Below, in pieces: positions 8,118 to 17,579 of a stretch of DNA of 64,000 nucleotides. The notes beneath the pieces are model-generated. The model was given only the letters and a program-made list of their open reading frames with translations, made no database searches and was not told where the DNA came from. The position numbers and the translations under genes were made by a program. How positions within the stretch are numbered: position 1 is the stretch's first letter; the number at the start of each line of letters is the position of its first letter. The DNA lies in the NCBI GenBank assembly GCA_020632995.1, contig JACKEN010000002.1, positions 124,001 to 188,000 of the forward strand. Direction: 5' to 3'. The stretch comes from Deltaproteobacteria bacterium. GTDB lineage: Bacteria; Myxococcota; Kuafuiibacteriia; Kuafuiibacteriales; Kuafuiibacteriaceae.

Positions 8118-10622
8118 GTGGTCCAAAAGCTCCTCCAGATCTGGTGCGCGGTCCTCCTCCGCGCGCCTCGGGCGGTGCTGGCCGCGGTGCTGATCGTGGC
8201 CGCGGTGGGCACCTGGCTCGGCACCCGCCTCACCATCAACACCAACCAGCTCGACCAGCTCGACCCTGACATCCGCGCGGTAGAGGACGCCGAGCGCATC
8301 ATCGACATGTCGGGCGGCGCCGGCATGCTCACCCTGGCGCTCCGCGGGAACGACCCCGAGCTGTTGAAGAAGGTCGGCGACGAGGTCGCGGCGCGCCTCG
8401 GCCAGGACACCGACCGCATCCGCACCGCCACCGCCAAGCTCCCCATCGAGTTCTTCAAGGCCCACGCCGCGATGTACCTCGAGACCGAGGACCTCGCCGA
8501 GGTGAAGCGCCGCACCATGGTGTGGCTGAAGGACGCCCAGAAGCGGGCCAGCCCCTTCTTCTTCGAGATCAAGAAGACGGAGCCGGTGAAGCTCGACGTC
8601 TCGGACATCCAGGAGAAGTACGAGCGCATCGGCGGCAAGTCGCTGGCGAGCGAGTACTTCCTCAGCGCGGACGGAAAGCTCCTCCTCGTGCGCATCAAGC
8701 CGCACTGGGACAGCAACCAGCTGGGCAAGACCGAGGCCCTGGTCGACGACATCCGCCGGATGCTCACCGAGTACCGGGAGGGTGGGGTGACGCTGGTCGA
8801 GGACTACGAGCCCACCCCGGCCGCGGACGCCAAGACGGTGGAGTACGGGTTCAGCGGCACCTACCAGAGCAACTACGAGGACTCCTACAGCATGAAGTCC
8901 TCGCTCGTGCCGGTGTCGGGCATCGCGTTCCTGGGCGTGCTCCTCACCCTCGGCGCGTTCTTCCGTCGGCACCTCTTCATGGTGGTGATGGTGGTGTCCG
9001 CGCTCCTCTTGGGCGTGGCGATGACCTTCGGCTTCGCGCGCGTCTCGATCGGCGAGCTGAACGTGGTCACCACGATCCTGGGCGGGATCCTGCTCGGCTT
9101 CGGCATCGACTTCGGCATCCACTTCGCCTACCGCATGCGCTACGAGCTGCGGCAGGGCCTGGACCTGGAGCAGGCGGTGGTGCACACCGTGGCCCACTCG
9201 GGGCCGGCCTCGCTCGCGTCCGCGGTGGGGGTGGGCGCGGCCTTCGCGTCGCTCTTGTTCTCGGACTTCCGCGGCTTCTCGGACTTTGGCCTCTTGGCCG
9301 GGGTCGGGGTGATGCTGGTGGGCGCGGTGACCTACCTCTGGGTGCCGGCCTTCCTCATCGCGGTCGATCGGCGCTGGCCGGGGCTCCCCGCCCGCCTCAT
9401 GGACGCGGGCGACGACCGCGACGACAACTTCCCTGTCGATGCAGGCCGGATTGCGAAGCCGGGCCTGAAGCTGGCCGCGGCGGCGGCGGTGGCCGCGGTG
9501 CTTGTGCTCTTCGCCCCCGGGGTGGGCTTCGAGTACAACTCGCGCGCCCTCATGGTGGACGGGCAGCCGTCGGTGGAGCTGCAGGACGAGATCCGGGCCC
9601 GCTTCGGTGACTTCGGGGACCCGGTGGCGGTGTTCACCAAGGACCTCGCGCAGGCCCGGATCCTCCACGACATCTTCACCCCCCTCGACAAGGGGCGCTT
9701 CCCCACCGTGGAGCGGGTGCTGACCCCCTTCACCTTCGTGCCCCCCAAGGCCCAGCAGGAGGCCAACCTGGCCATCCTCGCCCAGTGGCGCGACGAGGTC
9801 TCGGGCATCGACCGGAAGTCCCTGCCGCCCGAGTACGAGGCGCGCTGGGACGAGGCGCAAGGCTACCTGCAGGCGACCGAGGTCACCTTCGAGAACCTCC
9901 CGCCGGTGTTCCGCCAGCTGGTGACCAACCTGCCCAGCGCCAAGCCCGAGAACCACGGCTACCTGAGCTACCTCTACCCCGCGGTCGACCTGTGGGACGG
10001 CAAGCAGATGCTCGCCTTCGCGGACGACGTGGAGAACATCCAGGGCCCCGACGGGCTCGTCTTCCACGCGAGCGGCCTGCCGATCCTGTTCGCCACCCTG
10101 GCCCGCATCGTCCTCGCCGACGGCAAGAACACCGTCCTGCTCACCGCGCTCTTCCTCCTCGTGATCCTGATGGTGGATCTGCGCTCCCTCCAGCAGACCC
10201 TGGCCGCGCTGCTACCGCTGGGGGTGGGGATGGGGGTGATGCTCGGGGTGATGGCGCTGTTGAAGGTGCAGCTCAACTTCATGAACGTGGTGGTGTTCCC
10301 GATCATCCTCGGCTACGGGATCAGCCACGGCGTGTACCTGCTGCACCGCTTCCGGGAGGGCGTGAGCCCGAAGGAGGCCTTGCGCTCGGTGGGGGTCGCG
10401 GTGGCGTGCTCGACCGTCACGTCGATGGTGGGCTGGGCCGCGCTCATGTTCGCGGCCCACAAGGGTCTGCACTCCATGGGCGTCGTCGCGTGTCTGGGCA
10501 TGCTCGGGACGTTGTTGGTGTCCTTCACCGTGATGATGCCGCTGTTGCAGATCGCCCATGACCGTCGCACCGCGGCCGCCACCCCCTCGGCCCCCGACGG
10601 GGCGGAGGTCCGAGATGCGTGA
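8118..10622 (+). CDS. RND/MMPL family lipid exporter, HpnN-like
   Basis: An 834-residue inner-membrane transporter starting with GTG. It has the RND/MMPL layout: TM1 near residues 13-33, a large periplasmic loop, a six-TM bundle, then a second loop and bundle. The first bundle holds the proton-relay motif GILLGFGIDFGIHFAYRMR; the equivalent second motif (IILGYGISHGVYLLHRF) lacks the Asp, as in many HpnN-type proteins. A charged C-terminal tail ends in GAEVRDA. With the MlaC-like protein upstream it should move a lipid between membranes. Its end overlaps the lipoprotein start by 8 bp, pointing to one transcription unit 7501-11202. Confidence 0.87.
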   Translation: MVQKLLQIWCAVLLRAPRAVLAAVLIVAAVGTWLGTRLTINTNQLDQLDPDIRAVEDAERIIDMSGGAGMLTLALRGNDPELLKKVGDEVAARLGQDTDRIRTATAKLPIEFFKAHAAMYLETEDLAEVKRRTMVWLKDAQKRASPFFFEIKKTEPVKLDVSDIQEKYERIGGKSLASEYFLSADGKLLLVRIKPHWDSNQLGKTEALVDDIRRMLTEYREGGVTLVEDYEPTPAADAKTVEYGFSGTYQSNYEDSYSMKSSLVPVSGIAFLGVLLTLGAFFRRHLFMVVMVVSALLLGVAMTFGFARVSIGELNVVTTILGGILLGFGIDFGIHFAYRMRYELRQGLDLEQAVVHTVAHSGPASLASAVGVGAAFASLLFSDFRGFSDFGLLAGVGVMLVGAVTYLWVPAFLIAVDRRWPGLPARLMDAGDDRDDNFPVDAGRIAKPGLKLAAAAAVAAVLVLFAPGVGFEYNSRALMVDGQPSVELQDEIRARFGDFGDPVAVFTKDLAQARILHDIFTPLDKGRFPTVERVLTPFTFVPPKAQQEANLAILAQWRDEVSGIDRKSLPPEYEARWDEAQGYLQATEVTFENLPPVFRQLVTNLPSAKPENHGYLSYLYPAVDLWDGKQMLAFADDVENIQGPDGLVFHASGLPILFATLARIVLADGKNTVLLTALFLLVILMVDLRSLQQTLAALLPLGVGMGVMLGVMALLKVQLNFMNVVVFPIILGYGISHGVYLLHRFREGVSPKEALRSVGVAVACSTVTSMVGWAALMFAAHKGLHSMGVVACLGMLGTLLVSFTVMMPLLQIAHDRRTAAATPSAPDGAEVRDA

Positions 10623-11202
10623 GCGCCTCGCCCTCGCGATCCTCGCCCTGGCCGGCGCCGCGGCGTGCGGCCCGGTGAAGCACGCCACCATCCGCCCGGA
10701 TTTTGACCAGGTGGACAGGACGCGCCTGCTCCGGCTCGCGGTGGTGACCGCGCCCCTCCCGGCCGGGAGCGAGGCGGTGGGCAACATGTGGAGCCTGATG
10801 GCCCGCCGCTACGTGAACCACCACCGGGACTTCATCGCGAAGGTCGAGGTCGCGGCGGCCGAGGTCCCCGAGGGGGTGTGCGAGGAGGGCCTGGACGGGG
10901 TCCTGCACCTCGCCCCGCGCCTGGAAGCCAAAGGTGAGGGCGCGGAGGCCCTGGTGGAGGGGCGCCTGTTCCGCTGCGCCGACGGGGTCGAGGTCTGGCG
11001 GGCCGAGGCCGGGGGCTCCTGGCCGTCCCGTGACGAGAACGTCCAGACCGTCATCGCGGAGTACACCGACGAGCTGGGGCCGGAGGTGACCCCGTTCGTC
11101 GCGCCGTCCTTCCACGTGCTCCGGGCCCTCTTGGATACCCTGCCGCGGCCGGTGCTCGAGCGGGACGAGGACATCCTGGAGAAGATCGAGGTCGGGGAGT
11201 AG
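10615..11202 (+). CDS. MXAN_6521/LA_1396-type lipoprotein
   Basis: A 195-residue lipoprotein with signal MRERLALAILALAGAAAC (Cys18). The segment after it, GPVKHATIRPDFDQVD, and the following LLRLAVVTAPLP resemble the MXAN_6521/LA_1396 lipoprotein family seen in Myxococcus and Leptospira. The function is unknown. The start overlaps the end of the RND transporter by 8 bp, so it is probably a partner at the outer membrane of the MlaC/RND lipid-transport system. ATG 10615 is chosen because the lipobox sits at the right distance from it. Confidence 0.75.
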   Translation: MRERLALAILALAGAAACGPVKHATIRPDFDQVDRTRLLRLAVVTAPLPAGSEAVGNMWSLMARRYVNHHRDFIAKVEVAAAEVPEGVCEEGLDGVLHLAPRLEAKGEGAEALVEGRLFRCADGVEVWRAEAGGSWPSRDENVQTVIAEYTDELGPEVTPFVAPSFHVLRALLDTLPRPVLERDEDILEKIEVGE

Positions 11203-11340
11203 GCCGCGCGCCGTCCCCCATACTGGGGCCTGAATCGCTTCCTACCTGGCCCCAGATCCGCTAAAAGGTGCCGCGCTGCGCCGCGGACCCGGGGATCCGG
11301 GGAGGGACCGGGGGCGTATGCACAGGCAGGACGGGAACGG

Positions 11341-12165
11341 ATGGCTGAGTTCAACATCGAACGGTTTGTCGACCTCTCGGGCGCGGTCGACCTGAGTGAT
11401 CTCGACTGGAAGCTCTGCCGCGAGGCGGGCCTCACCGACGCCGAGGAGCGTATCCTGAAGTACCTCGGCGACACGGAGACGCACACGATCCTGTACATGC
11501 GGGATCTGCTGGCGGGCCACTCTGCGCGCGACTCCGAGATCACCGCGTTCCTCTCGGTGTGGGTGTACGAGGAGCTCTGGCACGGGCGCGCGATCTCGCG
11601 CCTGCTCGCAGAGGCGGGGCGCCCCGAGGACGCCGACCGCTACCGCAAGGTCACCCAGGCCTCGTCGATTCGAGAGACGGTGGAGGGCATCCTGTCCCAG
11701 AGCGCGGCCCACCTGACCCCGCGCTTCATCCCCGCCCACATGACCTGGGGCGCGATCAACGAGCTCACCGCGGCCGCCGCCTACGGGGCGCTGATCGAGA
11801 CGACCAAGAACCCGGTGCTGGCGGAGCTGCTCCGGCGGATCGTGAAGCAGGAGCGCAAGCACTACAGCTTCTACTTCAAGCAGGCCCACAAGCGGCTCGA
11901 GGACGACAGCTGGGCCCAGGCCCTCACCCGCTTCGTGATCAAGCGGTTCTGGACCGTGGTCGGCTCGGGCGTCGGTGGCTGGGACAACCTGGGCTTCATC
12001 GCCGCCCTCCACTTCGACACCCACGAGAAGCGGGCCCCCCTCCGGGACGCCGAGGCCACCATCCAGGGCCTGCCGGGCATGGAGTGGTTCAACATCCTCG
12101 ACAAGCAGGTGGCCCGGCTGGCCGAGACCTACGTGGCCCGCCACGGGGCCCCCGTCGCCGCCTGA
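11341..12165 (+). CDS. Ferritin-like diiron protein (desaturase-like)
   Basis: A 274-residue all-helical protein. Two ExxH motifs, E78-L-W-H81 (YEELWHGR) and E171-R-K-H174 (KQERKHYSFY), plus glutamates near residues 46 and 141, form the expected carboxylate/histidine ligand set of a diiron centre. The spacing is like acyl-ACP desaturase and R2-like ferritin-superfamily proteins. It could oxidise a lipid or other hydrophobic substrate; that is inferred from the fold and from the upstream lipid-transport genes. A 138-bp gap precedes it, so it may have its own promoter. Confidence 0.75.
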   Translation: MAEFNIERFVDLSGAVDLSDLDWKLCREAGLTDAEERILKYLGDTETHTILYMRDLLAGHSARDSEITAFLSVWVYEELWHGRAISRLLAEAGRPEDADRYRKVTQASSIRETVEGILSQSAAHLTPRFIPAHMTWGAINELTAAAAYGALIETTKNPVLAELLRRIVKQERKHYSFYFKQAHKRLEDDSWAQALTRFVIKRFWTVVGSGVGGWDNLGFIAALHFDTHEKRAPLRDAEATIQGLPGMEWFNILDKQVARLAETYVARHGAPVAA

Positions 12166-12237
12166 GCGTCTCCGACCGACACGCCTCTTCCGCCTCCCCC
12201 CGGCGCCCGGTTCCTCAGGGTGTGCTAGATCTCTTGC

Positions 12238-13665
12238 ATGTACCTGGAGTTCTGGGGCGCGGCAGGGGGCGTCACGGGTTCACTCCATCGGGTGCACGTG
12301 GGCGGGGCGGATGTCCTGTTGGACTGCGGCCTCTTCCAGGGGCGCCGCGAGGAGACCAACCGGCTGAACCGCGAGGTCCCGCCGTGGGCGCTCGAGGCTG
12401 ACGCCCTGCTCCTGAGTCACGCGCACCTCGACCACAGCGGCAACATCCCCACCCTCGTGCGCCGAGGCTTCAAGGGGAACATCTACGCCACCCCGCCCAC
12501 CCGGGATCTGTGCAGCGTGATGCTCCGGGACTCGGCCATGATCCAGGCCCAGGACACCGCCTACCTGAACCGCAAGGCGGCCCGGGCGGGGAGCAAGCAC
12601 CGGCTCGAGCCGCTCTACACCACGGACGATGTGCAAGCGGCCCTGCAGCACATGATCTCGGTGCCCCTGCACCGACCGATGCCGGTGGCCCCCGGGGTCA
12701 CCGCGACCTTCCACAACTCCGGGCACGTCCTGGGCTCCGCGCTGGTGCAGCTCGACATGCACGAGGAGGGGCGGCGCACCCGGCTCCTGTTCACCGGTGA
12801 TCTGGGGCGGGAGGAGCTGCCGCTGTTGGACAACCCGGAGGTGGTGGACGGCGTCCGCTACCTGATGATCGAGTGCACCTACGGTGACCGGACCCACCCC
12901 GACGTGTCGGTGATGGACCAGCAGCTGGGTGAGATCGTCGACCGGACCATCAAGCGCGGCGGGAAGGTCCTCATCCCCACCTTCGCGTTGGAGCGGGCCC
13001 AGGAGGTGCTCTTCGCCCTGTCGCGCCTGGCCGCGAAGGGGGCGGTGCCCGAGGTGCCGATCTACATCGACAGCCCCCTCGCCATCGCCATCACCGAGAT
13101 CTACAAGCTGCACCCCGAGGGCCTGGACGACGCGGTGCAACGCCGCCTGCTCGATCGCGACGACCCCTTCTCGCCCCCCAACCTGCGCTACGTGGCCGAC
13201 GTGTCGGCCTCGCGCGCGATCCAGCAGAGCAACGAGCCTTGCATCGTCATCGCGGGCTCCGGGATGTGCGAGGGCGGCCGGATCCTCCACCACCTCGCCA
13301 AGGGGCTGGGGAACTCCAAGAACAGCGTGGTCATCGTGGGCTTCATGGCCGACCACACCCTCGGGCGCCGGCTGATCGAGGGGCACCGCAAGGTGAAGGT
13401 GTTCGGGCTGGAGCGGGATGTGTGGGCCGAGATCCACAAGATCAACGGGCTGTCCGCCCACGCGGACCGGGAGGACCTGCTCTCGTTCGTGGAGCACACC
13501 GCGGCCCGGGGGCACCTCGAGGCGGTGGTGCTGGTGCACGGCGAGGACCGGGCCCGGGCCGCCATGGCCGAGAGCCTCAAGGAGATGGGGATCCGCCGGG
13601 TGGTGCTGGCCCAGCGCGGCGAGCGCCTGGAGCTGAGCACCGTCGCCGAGCGCCGGCAACGGTGA
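12238..13665 (+). CDS. MBL-fold beta-CASP metallohydrolase
   Basis: A 475-residue protein. The N-terminal metallo-beta-lactamase domain has HAHLDH at residues 61-66 (zinc ligands) and FHNSGHVLGSA. The beta-CASP domain follows (YIDSPLAIAITEIY, VIAGSGMCEGGRILHHL), and the C-terminal RMMBL region holds INGLSAHADREDLL. This architecture is that of RNA-processing exonuclease/endonuclease proteins related to CPSF-73 and archaeal aCPSF1; bacterial members are usually annotated as MBL-fold RNA-specificity hydrolases. A role in RNA processing is therefore likely but unproven. It contains one GCAA-N6-TTGC site. Confidence 0.88.
   Translation: MYLEFWGAAGGVTGSLHRVHVGGADVLLDCGLFQGRREETNRLNREVPPWALEADALLLSHAHLDHSGNIPTLVRRGFKGNIYATPPTRDLCSVMLRDSAMIQAQDTAYLNRKAARAGSKHRLEPLYTTDDVQAALQHMISVPLHRPMPVAPGVTATFHNSGHVLGSALVQLDMHEEGRRTRLLFTGDLGREELPLLDNPEVVDGVRYLMIECTYGDRTHPDVSVMDQQLGEIVDRTIKRGGKVLIPTFALERAQEVLFALSRLAAKGAVPEVPIYIDSPLAIAITEIYKLHPEGLDDAVQRRLLDRDDPFSPPNLRYVADVSASRAIQQSNEPCIVIAGSGMCEGGRILHHLAKGLGNSKNSVVIVGFMADHTLGRRLIEGHRKVKVFGLERDVWAEIHKINGLSAHADREDLLSFVEHTAARGHLEAVVLVHGEDRARAAMAESLKEMGIRRVVLAQRGERLELSTVAERRQR
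13229..13242. repeat. GCAA-N6-TTGC iterated palindrome, copy 3
   Basis: A perfect copy with spacer CGAGCC inside the MBL-fold gene. It is read as Ser-Asn-Glu-Pro-Cys, a different codon phase from copies 1 and 2. Confidence 0.8.
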
Positions 13666-13677
13666 TAGGACGGGCCG

Positions 13678-14487
13678 ATGCTGCAGAGCCTCAAGGCCGC
13701 CGCCTATCAACTCCCTGGGGTGAAGGATCTGGTGGAGCGCCACCGCGCGGTGGTGCGGGAGCGGGACGCCCTGCGCCGGGAGCTGGCTCAGGCCCGCCTC
13801 CGGGTGGGGGGGTACCGGCCCAAGCCCGAACCTCCGCCCCTCACCGCGGCGGAGCGCGAGGTCGTGGACGCCTTCCATCGCCTCTACTACGCGCGGTGGG
13901 AGGCGGGGGTCGACACGATCAGCATCGGGTGGTTCGGCCACCGCACCCTGAAGTGTCCGCTGGACCTGTGGACGTACCAGGAGCTGGTGGTGGAGCGCCG
14001 ACCGGACCTGATCATCGAGACCGGCACGCGCTTCGGTGGCTCGGCCTATTACCTCGCCAGCATCTGCCAGCTCCTGGGCCACGGGCGGGTGGTGACGGTG
14101 GACATCGACGACAGCGTCCGGCGGCCCGCGCACCCGCTAATCACCTTCATCAGCGGCTCGAGCACCGCGCCGGACGTGGTGGCGCGGGTGAAGGCCGAGG
14201 CCGCGTCGGCCCAGCGGGTCTTCGTGATCCTCGACTCCGACCACCGGCGCGCCCACGTGGAGGCGGAGCTCGAGGCCTACGCGGCCCTGGTGGGGCCCGG
14301 TGACTACCTGATCGTCGAGGACACCAACATCAACGGCCACCCGGCCTACCCGAGCTTCGGCGAGGGCCCGATGGAGGCGATGCAGGCCTTCCTGCAGGAG
14401 CACCCCGAGTTCTCGCAGGACCCGCGCTGCGAGCGCTTCATGCTCACCCTCAACCCGCGCGGCTTCCTGCGCCGGGCGGGGGGATGA
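13678..14487 (+). CDS. CmcI-like hydroxylase/methyltransferase
   Basis: A 269-residue protein of the CmcI (cephalosporin hydroxylase)/rhamnosyl O-methyltransferase family. It has a SAM-binding Rossmann start LIIETGTRFGGSAYYLA, then VVTVDID, VFVILDSDH and DYLIVEDTNINGHP, all characteristic of the family. Despite the family name, most bacterial relatives in polysaccharide clusters are thought to be sugar methyltransferases. The first 60 residues form a basic coiled-coil-like helix. The stop overlaps the glycosyltransferase start (ATGA at 14484), so it opens a three-gene glycan-modification operon. Confidence 0.83.
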   Translation: MLQSLKAAAYQLPGVKDLVERHRAVVRERDALRRELAQARLRVGGYRPKPEPPPLTAAEREVVDAFHRLYYARWEAGVDTISIGWFGHRTLKCPLDLWTYQELVVERRPDLIIETGTRFGGSAYYLASICQLLGHGRVVTVDIDDSVRRPAHPLITFISGSSTAPDVVARVKAEAASAQRVFVILDSDHRRAHVEAELEAYAALVGPGDYLIVEDTNINGHPAYPSFGEGPMEAMQAFLQEHPEFSQDPRCERFMLTLNPRGFLRRAGG

Positions 14488-17400
14488 GCGAGGAGACGAA
14501 GCGGGCGGCGTTCGCGGCCCGGCACGCGGCGGCGGAGGCGAGCGGCGAGGGCGCTCGACCCAGCCGCGCGCCGAGGAGCCCGGCCGCCGCGGTGCGGCGG
14601 GTGCTCCGCGGATCACGTCGGTTGGTGGGCTCCGTCTACCGGGGCATCACGCAGCGGCTCCCGGCTCCGGTGAAGCAGCACCCGCTGACCGAGCCCCTGA
14701 AGCGGGTGCTGCGGGCCTATCGACGGCGCCGGGGGGCGCCGGAGCGCACCACCCCGACCAGCCCCCGCGGGTTCACCGGCGCGCCGGTGGTGGGGCAGGC
14801 CGCGGTGACGAACCGGGCGCGTGCGCGCGCGCTGCACTCGGTCGCCGCCCTCGCGGCGGGGGGCAGGACGCCCTCGATCTCCGCCTTGATCCTGAACCGC
14901 GACGGGGCCGAGCACCTCGAGAAGCTCTTCGCCAGCGTGGCCGCGCACGAGGCGGGGACGGACCTCGAGCTGGTGGTGGTGGACCATGGCTCCACCGATG
15001 AGAGCCGGGCCGTCTTGCGGCGCTGGGCGGAGCGCCTGGATGTGCAGGCCATCCTGCTCGACGAGAACGACACCTTCTCCGCCTCCACCAACCGGGCCGC
15101 CCGCGCGGCGCGGGGGGAGCGCCTGCTCCTGTTGAACAACGACATCATCTTCACCCGGCCGGTGCTGCAGGCGCTGTCCAGCTGGCTGGACGACCCCCGG
15201 ATCGGGGTGGTGGCGCCCACGCTCCGCTTCCCTCGCTGGCACGACCGGCACCCCGACGGCCTCCAGCACGGCGGGATCAAGTTCTACCCCGACGCGCGCG
15301 GCCCGTTCCTGCGGCCCTACAACCTCTCTTCGCAACAGGGCCTGCATTCGGCGGGGGAGGGGGCGGAGGAGATGCCGGCGGTGACCGCGGCCTGCGCCAT
15401 GATGCGGCGCGCCGACTTCGAGGCCCTGGGCGGGCTCCACGAGGGCTTCGTGTACGGCTACGAGGACGTGGACCTCTGCCTCCGGGCGAGCCAGCAGCTC
15501 GGCCTGGCCTCGGTCATCGTGCACGACCTCGAGGCGGTGCACGACGAGAGCGCGACCCAGAACAAGGACCCGGGCCCCGAGCTGAAGGCCCGCCGCAAGG
15601 CGAACCGGGAGCTCATCACCGCGCGCCAGGGCTGGGCCCTCCGGCGGAGCAAGGCGCAGGATGCCCTGCAGGTCGGGCGCTTCCTCGAGGACGGCCCGCT
15701 GGTGGTGGGCCTGGCGGTCACCGAGGCGGGCCCCGACGCCACTGCGGGTGACTACTTCACCGCCCTGGAGCTGGCGGAGGCGTTGGAGTCCGAGCTCGGG
15801 TGGCGCGCGGTGCTCCTGCCCGCCACCGGGGACTGGTACGACCTGTCCGGTATCGACGTCCTGATCTCGCTCCTCGATCGCTACGATCTGCGGCGCACCC
15901 GGAACGCGCGGCCGAGCCTCCTGGCGGTGGCCTGGGTGCGGAACTGGTTCGATCGCTGGCCCGGCCGCCCGTGGTTCGAGCTCTACGACCTGGTGCTGTC
16001 GAGCAGTGACGCCGGGGCGGCCTACCTCCTCGAGCACGCCGATCGGCGGGCCGAGGTGCTGCGCATCGCCACCGCCCCCGAGCGCTTCCGAGCGGGCCGA
16101 CGGGATGAGGCCCTGGCCGCCGACGTCGCCTTCACCGGCTCGCGCTGGAACGTGCCCCGGGCCATCGAGTCCAACCTCGCCCCGGCCGACGTGCCCGGCA
16201 CGGTGGCGGTCTGGGGGCGCGGCTGGAGCGAGAGCCCGGCCCTGGCCCCGGTGGCCCGCGGCTTCCTGAGCTACGCGCGCATGCCGGACGTGTACGCGTC
16301 CTCCAAGATCGTCATCGACGACTGCATCGAGCAGGCGCGGCCGTGGGGCTCGGTGAACAGCCGGGTGTTCGACGCCCTCGGGGCGGGGGTCCTCGTGGTC
16401 ACCAACGGGGAGCTCGGGGCCCGGGAGACGTTCGGGGAGCTCCTCCCCACCTACCACGACCGGGCGAGCCTGAGCGCGGTGCTCACCGAGCTCCTCGCGG
16501 ACGACGCCGCCCGCGAGGCCCGGGCCGCGGCGTTGCAGGCCCGGGTCGAGGAGGCCCACACCTACCGGGTGCGTGCGCGGGAGCTGAAAGTCATCCTGCA
16601 GTCCTTCCGGCAGGACCGCCTGCGCATCGCGATCAAGGTGCCGGCCACCAACCACGAGGTGAAGGAGGCCTGGGGGGACTATCACTTCGCGCTGGCCCTG
16701 CGGCGGTCCTTCTGGCGGCTCGGGCACGCGGTGCGCATCGACATCCTGTGCGAGTGGGACACGCCCCAGGGGATGGACGACGACGTGGTGCTGGTGCTGC
16801 GGGGGCTCAGCCGCTACCAGCCCAACCCCAGCCAGGTGAACCTGATGTGGAACATCAGCCACCCCGACAAGGTCACCGACGAGGAGTACGAGGCCTACGA
16901 CCACGTCTTCGTGGCCTCGGTGCCCCACGCGCGGACCCTGGGCGCGCGGCTCGAGGTCCCGGTCTCGGCCCTGTTGCAGTGCACCGATCCCAAGCTCTTC
17001 TACCCGGACCCCAGCCCGGACGTCCCCAAGGCCCAGGTGCTCTTCCTCGGCAACTCCCGAAAGCAGCTCCGGCCGGTGGTGAAGGACGCGCTCGAGGCGG
17101 GGCTCCCGCTCACCATCATGGGCGGGGAGTGGGCGGGGCTGGTGGACCCGAAGTACGTGGCCGCGGCCCACGTCCCCAACGCCGAGGTGCGCAAGCACTA
17201 CAGCAACGCGAGCGTGCTCCTGAACGACCACTGGCCGGCCATGCGGGACATCGGCTTCCTCTCGAACCGGCTCTTCGACGCCGCGGCCTGCGGCGCCAAC
17301 ATCGTGTCGGACCCGGCCCTGGGCATCGAGGAGGTGTTCGGGGACGCCATCCAGACCTACGACACGGTGGAGGCGCTCCGGTCCATCGTGCAAGGAATCC

Positions 17401-17579
17401 TGCAAGAGCCGGAGGCCGCGCGCGCCCGCGGCGCGGCGCTCGCGGAGGAGGTCCGGACCAGGCACACCTTCGACAACCGGGCCCAGCGCATCCTCGAGGT
17501 GGCGATGGCGCGGGTGCGGGCTCGGAGCGGCGAGCGCGTGGCGCCCCGGCTCGTCCCCTCACAGGAGGCGGCGGGATGA
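14484..17579 (+). CDS. Three-module glycosyltransferase (GT2 + two CgeB-like)
   Basis: A 1,031-residue protein with three catalytic modules. After a basic 120-residue leader comes a GT-A family 2 domain (about 130-360: SALILNRDGAEHLEKL, VVVDHGSTDES, LLLNNDI, YGYEDVDLCLRA). Then two GT-B CgeB-like modules follow (about 405-700 and 705-1005), each ending in a donor-site half: VNSRVFDALGAGVLVVTN and LSNRLFDAAACGANIVSD. The duplication of the CgeB-like half suggests stepwise addition of two or three sugars. It is coupled by ATGA overlaps to genes on both sides, so it most likely decorates a surface glycan, O-antigen or glycoprotein. The acceptor is unknown. Confidence 0.85.
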   Translation: MSEETKRAAFAARHAAAEASGEGARPSRAPRSPAAAVRRVLRGSRRLVGSVYRGITQRLPAPVKQHPLTEPLKRVLRAYRRRRGAPERTTPTSPRGFTGAPVVGQAAVTNRARARALHSVAALAAGGRTPSISALILNRDGAEHLEKLFASVAAHEAGTDLELVVVDHGSTDESRAVLRRWAERLDVQAILLDENDTFSASTNRAARAARGERLLLLNNDIIFTRPVLQALSSWLDDPRIGVVAPTLRFPRWHDRHPDGLQHGGIKFYPDARGPFLRPYNLSSQQGLHSAGEGAEEMPAVTAACAMMRRADFEALGGLHEGFVYGYEDVDLCLRASQQLGLASVIVHDLEAVHDESATQNKDPGPELKARRKANRELITARQGWALRRSKAQDALQVGRFLEDGPLVVGLAVTEAGPDATAGDYFTALELAEALESELGWRAVLLPATGDWYDLSGIDVLISLLDRYDLRRTRNARPSLLAVAWVRNWFDRWPGRPWFELYDLVLSSSDAGAAYLLEHADRRAEVLRIATAPERFRAGRRDEALAADVAFTGSRWNVPRAIESNLAPADVPGTVAVWGRGWSESPALAPVARGFLSYARMPDVYASSKIVIDDCIEQARPWGSVNSRVFDALGAGVLVVTNGELGARETFGELLPTYHDRASLSAVLTELLADDAAREARAAALQARVEEAHTYRVRARELKVILQSFRQDRLRIAIKVPATNHEVKEAWGDYHFALALRRSFWRLGHAVRIDILCEWDTPQGMDDDVVLVLRGLSRYQPNPSQVNLMWNISHPDKVTDEEYEAYDHVFVASVPHARTLGARLEVPVSALLQCTDPKLFYPDPSPDVPKAQVLFLGNSRKQLRPVVKDALEAGLPLTIMGGEWAGLVDPKYVAAAHVPNAEVRKHYSNASVLLNDHWPAMRDIGFLSNRLFDAAACGANIVSDPALGIEEVFGDAIQTYDTVEALRSIVQGILQEPEAARARGAALAEEVRTRHTFDNRAQRILEVAMARVRARSGERVAPRLVPSQEAAG

